Shown: piece after piece, positions 26,086 through 33,504 of the stretch
Numbering within the stretch: position 1 is the first letter of the stretch
How the letters are laid out: every line of letters starts with the position of its first letter
Assembly: GCF_004134945.1 (NCBI RefSeq)
Contig: NZ_SBAP01000010.1
Location: forward strand, 19,524-83,523
Origin: Fusobacterium_C necrophorum_A
GTDB lineage: Bacteria > Fusobacteriota > Fusobacteriia > Fusobacteriales > Fusobacteriaceae
Direction: 5' to 3'
Length of the DNA: 64,000 nucleotides
Program-made: the position numbers and the translations under genes
Notes under the pieces: generated by a model
The model's database searches: none
Seen by the model: only the letters and a program-made list of their open reading frames with translations
What the model was told of the DNA's origin: nothing

Positions 26086-27393
26086 TTGAAAAAGGCAACA
26101 GTCATTACCTATGGATGCCAAATGAACGTAAATGAGAGTGCTAAGATGAAGAAAATTTTTGAAAATCTTGGCTATGAAATAACGGAAAATATCCGAGAAA
26201 GCGATGCTATTTTTTTAAATACCTGTACCGTCCGAGAGGGAGCGGCAACACAAATTTATGGGAAACTTGGGGAACTGATGCAAATAAAATCAAAACGGGG
26301 AAGTATTATAGGAGTAACCGGTTGCTTTGCTCAGGAACAGGGAAGGGAACTTTTAAAAAAATTTCCCGTGATTGATATTGTCATGGGAAACCAAAATATC
26401 GGAAGATTGCCTCAGGCAATTGAAAATATTGAGAATCAAACGGAAAAACATGTGGTGTTTACAGATCACGAAGATGATTTGCCTCCAAGATTGGATGCGG
26501 ATTTCGGTTCTGATCAAACGGCTTCCATTGCTATCAGCTATGGTTGCAATAATTTCTGTACCTTTTGTATTGTACCCTATGTGAGAGGACGAGAACGTTC
26601 GGTTCCTTTGGAAGAGATTGTTCGAGATGTGGAGCAGTATGTAAAGAAGGGAGCAAAAGAAATTATGCTGCTGGGACAGAATGTCAATTCCTATGGACAT
26701 GATTTCAAAAATGGGGATACTTTTGCAAGATTGTTGACAGAAATTTGTAAAGTGGACGGAGATTTCATCGTTCGTTTTGTATCACCTCATCCTAGAGATT
26801 TTACGGATGATGTCATTGAAGTGATTGCCAAAGAAGAGAAAATTGCAAAATGTTTGCATCTTCCTTTGCAATCGGGGTCGAGTCAAGTCTTAAAGAGAAT
26901 GAATCGTGGTTATACGAAAGAACAGTATCTGGCCTTAGCCCATAAAATTCAAAACAGGATTCCGGGAGTAGCATTGACAACGGATATTATTGTGGGGTTT
27001 CCGGGAGAGACGGAGCAGGATTTTTTAGATACCTTAGAGGTAGTCAGAGAAATCAATTATGACAATGCTTTTATGTTTATGTATTCTATTCGACAGGGAA
27101 CGAGAGCGGCAAGTATGCAAGAACAAGTACCGGAAGATACCAAAAAAGAAAGATTGCAAAAATTAATGGATGTACAAGCTCGATGTTCTTATAAAGAGAG
27201 CCAAAAATATCAAGGGAAAATAGTACGAGTTTTAGTAGAGGGAGAAAGTAAGAAGAACAAAGAAGTATTATCCGGAAGAACTTCCACGAATAAAATTGTA
27301 CTTTTCCAAGCACCGATTTCTTTAAAAGGAAGTTTTGTGAATGTCGAAATTTATGAATGCAAAACATGGACTTTATATGGAAAATTAGTGTAA
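26086..27393 (+). CDS. miaB: tRNA-2-methylthio-N6-dimethylallyladenosine synthase
   Basis: 435 residues. A methylthiotransferase acting on A37 of tRNAs reading UNN codons. The UPF0004 domain has Cys11 (YGCQMN), NTCTVRE and TGCFAQ for one cluster; the radical SAM domain has GCNNFCTFCIVPYVRGRERS; a TRAM domain ends the protein. Starts with TTG after AGGGGGAAA. Confidence 0.95.
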   Translation: MKKATVITYGCQMNVNESAKMKKIFENLGYEITENIRESDAIFLNTCTVREGAATQIYGKLGELMQIKSKRGSIIGVTGCFAQEQGRELLKKFPVIDIVMGNQNIGRLPQAIENIENQTEKHVVFTDHEDDLPPRLDADFGSDQTASIAISYGCNNFCTFCIVPYVRGRERSVPLEEIVRDVEQYVKKGAKEIMLLGQNVNSYGHDFKNGDTFARLLTEICKVDGDFIVRFVSPHPRDFTDDVIEVIAKEEKIAKCLHLPLQSGSSQVLKRMNRGYTKEQYLALAHKIQNRIPGVALTTDIIVGFPGETEQDFLDTLEVVREINYDNAFMFMYSIRQGTRAASMQEQVPEDTKKERLQKLMDVQARCSYKESQKYQGKIVRVLVEGESKKNKEVLSGRTSTNKIVLFQAPISLKGSFVNVEIYECKTWTLYGKLV

Positions 27394-27409
27394 GAGAAGG
27401 AGTGGATTT

Positions 27410-28651
27410 ATGGAAATATTGGAATCTTTTTTGATCAATGAATTGTATGATGTTGCAAAACAATTGGGGGTGCCTTGTAAAAAAGGCTTAAAAAAGGGAG
27501 AGATTAAAGTATTATTAGAAAAATATTTTGATGAAAATCCAAATCATACAATGGCTTCGGGATATTTAGAAGTATTGTCGGATGGTTACGGTTTTTTGCG
27601 AAACACTTCCGTAGAAAAAGATATCTATATTTCCGCTTCACAAATTCGAAAATTTAAACTTCGAACCGGAGATGTCATTATGGGGGAAGTAAGAAGACCG
27701 ACAGGAGAAGAAAAAAATTTTGCAGTGACAAAGGTGTTGCGAGTTAACAATGGAAATTTAGCTGCAGCGGAATCCAGAATTCCTTTTGAAGAATTAACTC
27801 CTGCCTATCCTACCGAACAGTTTCATTTAGAAACAGGAAAAGAGAGTATTTCCGGAAGAATAATTGATGTGATTGCTCCGATTGGAAAAGGACAGAGAGC
27901 TCTTATTGTGGCACCTCCAAAAGCCGGAAAAACAATGCTCATCAGCAGTATTGCCAACTCTTTAATTCAAAATTACCCAAAGACGGAAGTTTGGATTTTA
28001 TTGATTGATGAAAGACCGGAAGAAGTAACGGATATTAAAGAAAATGTAACAGGTGCCGAAGTCTATGCTTCCACCTTTGATGAGGATCCTAGAAATCACA
28101 TCAAGGTAACGGAGAGCATTTTGGAAAAGGCAAAACGAAAAGTGGAAGACGGAGAAGACATTGTCATTTTGATGGATTCCCTGACGAGATTGGCTCGGGC
28201 TTACAATATTATCATTCCTTCGAGTGGAAAATTGATTTCAGGAGGAATTGACCCGACCGCCTTATACTATCCTAAGAATTTTTTCGGAACGGCAAGAAAT
28301 ATTCGAGGAGGAGGAAGTTTAACCATCATTGCGACTGTATTGATTGATACGGGAAGTAAAATGGACGATGTTATCTATGAAGAATTTAAATCTACAGGAA
28401 ATTGTGAGATACACTTGGATAGACATTTATCGGAACTTCGTATTTTCCCGGCGATTGATATTCAAAAATCGGGAACCAGAAAAGAAGAATTGTTGATTGG
28501 AAAAAGGAAATTAGATAAAGTTTGGAAAATAAGACGAATGCTTTCAAAAATGGATAGAGCGACAGCCGCACAAACTTTAATTCGCGGCATGAGAAAAACG
28601 GACAATAATGAAAGCTTACTTTCGCTATTCATAAAGGAAGGAGAACACTAG
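27410..28651 (+). CDS. rho: Transcription termination factor Rho
   Basis: 413 residues. Hexameric RNA helicase ending transcription. N-terminal Rho domain, then the cold-shock-like RNA-binding domain (SDGYGFLR, DIYISASQIRKFKLRTGD), Walker A APPKAGKT (168-175), Walker B VILMDSLTR, and the C-terminal R-loop segment RKEELLIG. Between miaB and the cell-wall peptidase gene. Confidence 0.97.
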   Translation: MEILESFLINELYDVAKQLGVPCKKGLKKGEIKVLLEKYFDENPNHTMASGYLEVLSDGYGFLRNTSVEKDIYISASQIRKFKLRTGDVIMGEVRRPTGEEKNFAVTKVLRVNNGNLAAAESRIPFEELTPAYPTEQFHLETGKESISGRIIDVIAPIGKGQRALIVAPPKAGKTMLISSIANSLIQNYPKTEVWILLIDERPEEVTDIKENVTGAEVYASTFDEDPRNHIKVTESILEKAKRKVEDGEDIVILMDSLTRLARAYNIIIPSSGKLISGGIDPTALYYPKNFFGTARNIRGGGSLTIIATVLIDTGSKMDDVIYEEFKSTGNCEIHLDRHLSELRIFPAIDIQKSGTRKEELLIGKRKLDKVWKIRRMLSKMDRATAAQTLIRGMRKTDNNESLLSLFIKEGEH

Positions 28652-28654
28652 CGT

Positions 28655-29797
28655 ATGAAACAACGGGGAAGCATAGTCATTCTGAGTGTGATCATTTTAT
28701 TTCTTTTCATTCGATTACAAGAAGAGTCTCAAAAAGAAATTGTGAATTTGGAAGAATTTACGGAATATTATGAGACATCTGTGGCGGACAATGGAGGATT
28801 TGAACTTATTGAAAGTTTTTATAACTTTGAAAGAGTGTACCATTTTCCGAATCAGTATATAGAAGCCCCGAAAAAAGAGGAAGAAGAAAAGAAAGAGAAA
28901 AACAAATATCCTACAAAATCTGTCTATATTGTAAAAAAAGGAGATACCCCTTCTAAAATTGCAGCCAAATTTGGAATGAATTTGAACAGTTTTCGAGCCA
29001 ACAACCCTAATATGGATAAAAATTTAAGAGTGGGAAGCAGTGTCAATGTTGTTTCGGAAGACGGGGTATTTTACAAATTACAAAAAGGAGATTCTGTGAG
29101 CCGAATTGCTGTTAAATATAAGGTGAAGGCAGCAGATATTGTCAAATATAATAATATCAGCCCTAAAAAAATGAAAGTTGGGCAGGAAATCTTTTTGAAA
29201 AGTCCTGATTATAAAGCTTTTTTGGAAAAAGAAAAGCCGAAATTAAGCAAAAAAGAATTGGATAAAAAATTAAAAGAAAAGCAGGAAAAAGAAGATCAAA
29301 AAATTTATGCAAAGAATAAGAAAACAGGAGAAAGCGTTAAAAAGAAGCAAGAGGAAGCGGAGAAAGAGGAAGAGAAAAAAGATACTTCTGATATGGAAGA
29401 AACAGCTTCTTCGGGAGGGGGGTTCTCCATGCCGGTTCGGTATGCGGGAGTTTCCAGCCCTTATGGTTCCCGGTTTCATCCTGTTTTGAAACGATATATT
29501 TTTCACTCCGGAGTCGATTTGGTAGCAAAATATGTGCCATTGAGAGCAGCAAGAGCCGGAGTGGTAAGTTTTGCCGGGAATATGAGCGGATATGGAAAAA
29601 TTATCATTATCAAGCATGATAACGGCTTTGAAACAAGATACGCTCATTTAAGTCAAATTTCTACTCGAGTGGGAGAGCGTGTCGAACGTGGAGAGTTGAT
29701 TGGAAAAACAGGAAATACAGGAAGAACAACAGGTCCCCATTTGCACTTTGAAATACGACGTTTCGGCAAAACACTCAATCCGATGAAATATTTATAA
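28655..29797 (+). CDS. LysM/M23 cell-wall endopeptidase-like protein
   Basis: 380 residues. An N-terminal hydrophobic anchor (IVILSVIILFLFI) is followed by two LysM peptidoglycan-binding domains (about 89-132 and 137-181), a Lys/Glu-rich coiled-coil-like linker (190-250), and an M23 peptidase domain (about 270-378). The metal-binding HSGVDL and HLHFEIR motifs are both complete, so it may be an active DD- or DL-endopeptidase rather than only an EnvC-like activator. It probably acts in the periplasm in cell growth or division. Confidence 0.9.
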   Translation: MKQRGSIVILSVIILFLFIRLQEESQKEIVNLEEFTEYYETSVADNGGFELIESFYNFERVYHFPNQYIEAPKKEEEEKKEKNKYPTKSVYIVKKGDTPSKIAAKFGMNLNSFRANNPNMDKNLRVGSSVNVVSEDGVFYKLQKGDSVSRIAVKYKVKAADIVKYNNISPKKMKVGQEIFLKSPDYKAFLEKEKPKLSKKELDKKLKEKQEKEDQKIYAKNKKTGESVKKKQEEAEKEEEKKDTSDMEETASSGGGFSMPVRYAGVSSPYGSRFHPVLKRYIFHSGVDLVAKYVPLRAARAGVVSFAGNMSGYGKIIIIKHDNGFETRYAHLSQISTRVGERVERGELIGKTGNTGRTTGPHLHFEIRRFGKTLNPMKYL

Positions 29798-29837
29798 ATT
29801 TTGAAAAATATGACCGAGAAAGAATGGTGTTAAAAAC

Positions 29838-30899
29838 ATGGGAAAAGAGAGTCGAGAAATACAAATTGGGACGTTAAAATTAGGAAAGGGAAATCCCATT
29901 GTGATTCAATCGATGATTAATACGGAGACTTCGGATGTAGAAGCGAGTGTCAGGCAAATTTTGGATTTGGAAAAAGCCGGCTGCGACTTGGTTCGTATGA
30001 CGATCAATACCAAAGAGGCGGCTATGGCAATTCCTGCCATTAAAAAGAGGGTGCATATTCCTTTGGTTGCGGATATTCATTTTGATTATCGACTTGCCTT
30101 ATTGGCGATAGATCAGGGAATTGACAAATTACGAATCAATCCGGGAAACATTGGTTCTGAAGAAAATATTCGCTTGGTTGTGGAAGCGGCAAAAAAGAAA
30201 AGAATTCCGATTCGTATCGGAGTCAATGCAGGATCTTTGGAAAAGCATATCTTGGAAAAATATGGAACGGTAACGGCAGATGCCATGGTGGAAAGTGCCA
30301 TGTACCATGTGAGACTGCTGGAACAATTTTCATTTTATGATATTGTTATCTCATTAAAGGCAAGTAATGTTGCCATGATGGTTGATGCGTATCGAAAAAT
30401 GCAGACATTTGTAGATTATCCCCTGCATTTGGGGGTCACGGAAGCAGGAACTTCTTTTCAGGGAAGTATCAAATCCGCAATTGGAATTGGAGCTTTGTTG
30501 TTGGACGGTATCGGAGATACCATACGAGTTTCCTTGACGGAAAATCCTGTGGAAGAAATCAGAGTAGCGAAAGAAATTTTAAAAGTGTTGGGACTTCGCA
30601 AGGAAGGAGTAGAAATTGTGTCCTGTCCTACTTGCGGAAGAACGGAAATTGATTTAATTTCTTTAGCAAAAACAGTGGAAGAAGAATTTGCAAAAGAAAA
30701 GAGAAATATAAAAATTGCTGTTATGGGTTGTGTTGTGAACGGTCCCGGAGAAGCGAGAGAGGCTGACTATGGAGTTGCAGGCGGTAAAGGGGTCGGAATT
30801 CTTTTTCAAAAGGGAAAAATTGTAAAAAAAGTGCAAGAAAAAGACATCTTGCAAGAATTAAAAAACATGATTGTAGAAGATTTGAAAAGAAAAAGTTAA
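29838..30899 (+). CDS. ispG: 4-hydroxy-3-methylbut-2-en-1-yl diphosphate synthase
   Basis: 353 residues. Penultimate step of the MEP isoprenoid pathway. The [4Fe-4S] cluster cysteines are in SCPTCGRTEIDL and MGCVVNGPGEA. The TIM-barrel start IQSMINTETSDVEA is typical. A 40-base gap separates it from the peptidase gene. An ECF-type promoter for the next gene begins inside its stop codon. Confidence 0.96.
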   Translation: MGKESREIQIGTLKLGKGNPIVIQSMINTETSDVEASVRQILDLEKAGCDLVRMTINTKEAAMAIPAIKKRVHIPLVADIHFDYRLALLAIDQGIDKLRINPGNIGSEENIRLVVEAAKKKRIPIRIGVNAGSLEKHILEKYGTVTADAMVESAMYHVRLLEQFSFYDIVISLKASNVAMMVDAYRKMQTFVDYPLHLGVTEAGTSFQGSIKSAIGIGALLLDGIGDTIRVSLTENPVEEIRVAKEILKVLGLRKEGVEIVSCPTCGRTEIDLISLAKTVEEEFAKEKRNIKIAVMGCVVNGPGEAREADYGVAGGKGVGILFQKGKIVKKVQEKDILQELKNMIVEDLKRKS

Positions 30900-30922
30900 A
30901 CTTTTTTGTTTGCGATATCGTC
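30899..30922 (+). promoter_or_regulatory. Candidate ECF-sigma promoter before the sigma-factor gene
   Basis: The -35-like GTTAAAC (AAC at 30899-30901) and -10-like CGTCTAA (CGTC at 30919-30922) are 17 bases apart, which matches the AAC...CGTC architecture of group IV sigma promoters. It suggests the sigma factor transcribes its own operon. Confidence 0.55.
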
Positions 30923-30955
30923 TAAGAAAGTGTATAAAAACAGGTGAGGTATGAC

Positions 30956-31408
30956 ATGGACTTTGATGAAATCTTTGAACAATATTTTGATAAAGTGTAC
31001 TATAAAGTATTAGGGATTGTAAAAAATTCAGATGATGCGGAAGATATTTCTCAGGAAGTTTTCATCAGTGTCTATAAAAATTTGAAAAAATTCAAGGGAG
31101 AAAGCAATATTTACACTTGGATTTATCGAATTGCAATTAACAAGACCTATGATTTTTTAAAAAAGAACAAGACAATGTTGGAAATCAACGAAGAAATTCT
31201 CTCCTTGGAATACAATGTGGATATGGACAGAAATATGATTCTGGCGGAAAAGTTAAAAAAAATTTCCATGCAGGAGAGGGAATTTGTCATTTTAAAAGAT
31301 TTATATGGATATAAGTTAAAAGAAATTGCTGAAATGAAAGATATGAACTTATCAACGGTAAAATCAATTTATTATAAGGCGATAAGAGATATGGGAGGAA
31401 ACGAATGA
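30956..31408 (+). CDS. ECF-type RNA polymerase sigma factor
   Basis: 150 residues with region 2 (FDKVYYKVLGIVKNSDDAEDISQEVFISVYKNLKKF) and region 4 (LKDLYGYKLKEIAEMKDMNLSTVKSIYYKAIRDM) only, so an extracytoplasmic-function sigma factor. The ATG at 30956 is chosen since AGGTGAGG at 30942-30949 precedes it; a GTG at 30944 is in frame. The following gene encodes a one-helix membrane protein that overlaps it by four bases, the usual anti-sigma arrangement, and then a periplasmic protein. Together these suggest an envelope-stress module, comparable to the sigma-E response known in F. nucleatum. Confidence 0.88.
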   Translation: MDFDEIFEQYFDKVYYKVLGIVKNSDDAEDISQEVFISVYKNLKKFKGESNIYTWIYRIAINKTYDFLKKNKTMLEINEEILSLEYNVDMDRNMILAEKLKKISMQEREFVILKDLYGYKLKEIAEMKDMNLSTVKSIYYKAIRDMGGNE

Positions 31409-31728
31409 TGACATCACCGAAGGAAAGAGTAAGAGCCAATATATATAAAGAATTGTTGGAACAGGAGAAGAGAAGAAATAAAAAGCTTTCCATTGTTTCT
31501 GTCAGTGTTTTTCTTTTTGGAATATTTGCAAGCTCAGGATACAATGCTTTTTATCAGACAAATACAGGAGGACAAAGTTTGAGCTACGTCATGGGAACAG
31601 AAAAACAAGTCAAAAAATTTGAAAAGGATAGTTTTATCTTGGATTCCATCTATAACACAGGAATATTGCATGAAAAAACAGTGACACTCAATCCGGATGA
31701 GCTATTTGGATTGGATACACAAATTTAA
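31405..31728 (+). CDS. Small single-pass membrane protein, putative anti-sigma factor
   Basis: 107 residues. A charged cytosolic N-terminus of about 28 residues (KERVRANIYKELLEQEKRRNKK) is followed by one membrane helix (SIVSVSVFLFGIFASSG, about 29-47) and a periplasmic tail. I recognise no domain. The location immediately after, and overlapping, an ECF sigma gene (ATGA) and the topology fit an anti-sigma factor; this is inference from context. Confidence 0.7.
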   Translation: MMTSPKERVRANIYKELLEQEKRRNKKLSIVSVSVFLFGIFASSGYNAFYQTNTGGQSLSYVMGTEKQVKKFEKDSFILDSIYNTGILHEKTVTLNPDELFGLDTQI

Positions 31729-31742
31729 TGGAGGATATAGGA

Positions 31743-32144
31743 ATGAAAAAATTGTGGGTATATATGATATTTGTTCTGTCTTCTTTAACACTTCTGGGAG
31801 AATCCGAATTTGGAATTATTCAAGATAGTGAATTACGACGAGTTGGTGTGAGTGAAGCGAATTTACGACAGGCAAAGGCTGTGATTAATCAGGCGGAAAC
31901 AACGTATAAAATGCTTGTATTGGAAAGAAGAGAGATTGAATTAAAAATTAACAAATTGATGATGGAAAATCCTGCCAAAAACTTATCAACCTTGGATACT
32001 CTTTTTGATCGGATCGGTGTGATTGAAGCTAAGATATTAAAAGACAAAGTGAGAAGTCAAATTGAAATGCAAAAATACATCAGTCAGGAGCAATATTTAC
32101 AAGCGAGAGAACTTTCCATTCAACGTTTAAATCGACGTAAATAA
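31743..32144 (+). CDS. Periplasmic helical protein, Spy/CpxP-like in character
   Basis: 133 residues with a signal peptide (MKKLWVYMIFVLSSLTLLGES). The mature part is almost entirely helical and charged, with heptad-like spacing (AKAVINQAETTYKMLVLERREIELKINKLMMEN) and a C-terminal REL.IQRLNRRK. In character it resembles small periplasmic chaperones or heavy-metal-resistance proteins of the Spy/CpxP type, but no diagnostic LTxxQ motif is seen. Third gene of the sigma-factor operon, with its start 15 bases after the preceding stop; it may sense or buffer envelope stress. Confidence 0.7.
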   Translation: MKKLWVYMIFVLSSLTLLGESEFGIIQDSELRRVGVSEANLRQAKAVINQAETTYKMLVLERREIELKINKLMMENPAKNLSTLDTLFDRIGVIEAKILKDKVRSQIEMQKYISQEQYLQARELSIQRLNRRK

Positions 32145-32169
32145 AATCGGAGAAAATTCCAGAAAGCAC

Positions 32170-32198
32170 TTGCAAAAAATTGAAAAATATGATATTAT
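32170..32198 (+). promoter_or_regulatory. Predicted rpmE2 promoter with a possible operator
   Basis: TTGCAA (32170-32175), 17-base spacer, TATTAT (32193-32198). Just downstream, ATTCT-N7-AGAAT (32201-32217) forms an inverted repeat inside a Fur/Zur-like TGATA...ATGATA context at the expected transcription start. Confidence 0.55.
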
Positions 32199-32241
32199 CT
32201 ATTCTGATATTGAGAATGATAAGATTAGGAAGGTGAACAGA

Positions 32242-32484
32242 ATGAAAAAAGGATTACATCCTGAATATAACGTTGTTGTGTTTGAAGATATGGCAGGAAA
32301 TCAGTTTTTAACAAGATCCACAAAAATGCCGAAAGAAACAACAATGTATGAAGGAAAAGAATATCCGGTAATCAAAATTGCTGTAAGTTCAGCATCTCAT
32401 CCATTCTATACAGGAGAGATGAGATTCGTGGATACTGCCGGAAGAGTTGACAAATTTAACAAACGATACAACTTGGGAAAATAG
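32242..32484 (+). CDS. rpmE2: 50S ribosomal protein L31 type B
   Basis: 80 residues. The sequence MKKGLHPEYNVVVFEDMAGNQF ... SSASHPFYTGEMRFVDTAGRVDKFNKRY lacks the zinc-binding cysteines of the standard L31, so it is the zinc-independent type. In other bacteria such copies are induced under zinc limitation by Zur. The ATG at 32242 is set by family alignment and the AGGAAGG just before it. Confidence 0.94.
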   Translation: MKKGLHPEYNVVVFEDMAGNQFLTRSTKMPKETTMYEGKEYPVIKIAVSSASHPFYTGEMRFVDTAGRVDKFNKRYNLGK

Positions 32485-32490
32485 TATAAA

Positions 32491-32516
32491 AACAGGATGT
32501 TTATCCTGTTTTTTTA
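32491..32516 (+). terminator. Rho-independent terminator after rpmE2
   Basis: Eight-base stem aacaggat/atcctgtt with loop gttt and a following T-run. Confidence 0.85.
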
Positions 32517-32539
32517 TAAAAAAATTTAAGGAGGCTATC

Positions 32540-33163
32540 ATGGCGGTTATTGAAGTCAATCATCCTTTAATTCAACATAAGTTGACAATTTTGAGAAACA
32601 AGGATACAGATACCAAGTCATTTCGAGAAAATTTAAATGAAATTGCAAAGTTAATGACTTATGAAGCGACAAAAAATCTAAAAGTAATGGAAGAAGAAGT
32701 GGAAACTCCGCTTATGAAAACGACGGGATATACTTTAGCGGACAAAGTAGCCATTGTCCCTATTTTAAGAGCAGGTTTGGGAATGGTAGAGGGGATACAG
32801 GCCTTAATTCCTACTGCGAAAGTGGGGCATATCGGAGTTTACAGAAATGAAGAAACCTTGGAGCCGGTTTATTATTATTGTAAGTTACCTACAGATATTG
32901 ACAAGAGAAAAGTAATTTTGGTTGATCCTATGTTGGCAACAGGAGGTTCTGCAGTCTATGCCATTGACTATTTGAAGTCACAAAATGTGAAAGAAATTGT
33001 GTTTATGTGTTTGGTTGCAGCTCCAAGCGGAATCGAAAAGTTGCTGAATAAACATCCCGAGGTTGCAATTTATACAGCAAAAATTGATCAAGGTTTAACA
33101 GAAAACGGATATATTTATCCGGGATTGGGAGATTGCGGAGATCGAATTTTCGGAACGAAATAA
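32540..33163 (+). CDS. upp: Uracil phosphoribosyltransferase
   Basis: 207 residues. Salvages uracil to UMP using PRPP. Visible: the N-terminal VIEVNHPLIQHKLTILRNKDT, the PRPP loop VILVDPMLATGGSA, and the C-terminal uracil-binding YIYPGLGDCGDRIFGT. The ATG at 32540 follows AAGGAGG. Single gene flanked by terminators. Confidence 0.96.
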   Translation: MAVIEVNHPLIQHKLTILRNKDTDTKSFRENLNEIAKLMTYEATKNLKVMEEEVETPLMKTTGYTLADKVAIVPILRAGLGMVEGIQALIPTAKVGHIGVYRNEETLEPVYYYCKLPTDIDKRKVILVDPMLATGGSAVYAIDYLKSQNVKEIVFMCLVAAPSGIEKLLNKHPEVAIYTAKIDQGLTENGYIYPGLGDCGDRIFGTK

Positions 33164-33183
33164 CATTAAAATAGCAAAGAGAG

Positions 33184-33216
33184 AGAAGATATTGAGGAAA
33201 ATATCTTCTTTTTTTA
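33184..33216 (+). terminator. Rho-independent terminator after upp
   Basis: Nine-base stem agaagatat/atatcttct with an 8-base loop, followed by a long T-run. Confidence 0.85.
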
Positions 33217-33230
33217 TCCTGTTAAATTTG

Positions 33231-33259
33231 TTGACAAAAAAAGTAAAATATTATACAAT
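33231..33259 (+). promoter_or_regulatory. Predicted copZ-copA promoter
   Basis: TTGACA (33231-33236), 17-base spacer, TACAAT (33254-33259). The -10 lies in an imperfect 21-base palindrome (33245-33265), a possible repressor site; no CopY or CsoR gene is in the window. Confidence 0.7.
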
Positions 33260-33309
33260 AATTTTAGCGAAAAAATGTATATTTTAAACACGAATGAAGG
33301 AGGAAAGGG

Positions 33310-33504
33310 ATGAAAAAGGTATTGAAAATTGATGGCATGGGTTGTGAACATTGCGTGAAGGCTGTGACAGGAGCTTTATCTTCTTTAGAAGGTGTTTCTT
33401 TAGTGGAAGTAAAAATAGGAGAAGCAACTGTTGAAGTGGCGGAGCATTATGATATGAAAAAAATCCAAGAAGCTTTGGACGATGCCGGATATGATTTGTT
33501 ATGA
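33310..33504 (+). CDS. copZ: Copper chaperone CopZ-like (HMA domain)
   Basis: 64 residues forming one heavy-metal-associated domain with the metal site GMGCEHC. It should carry Cu(I) to the ATPase encoded immediately downstream, whose start overlaps its stop by four bases. Confidence 0.9.
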   Translation: MKKVLKIDGMGCEHCVKAVTGALSSLEGVSLVEVKIGEATVEVAEHYDMKKIQEALDDAGYDLL

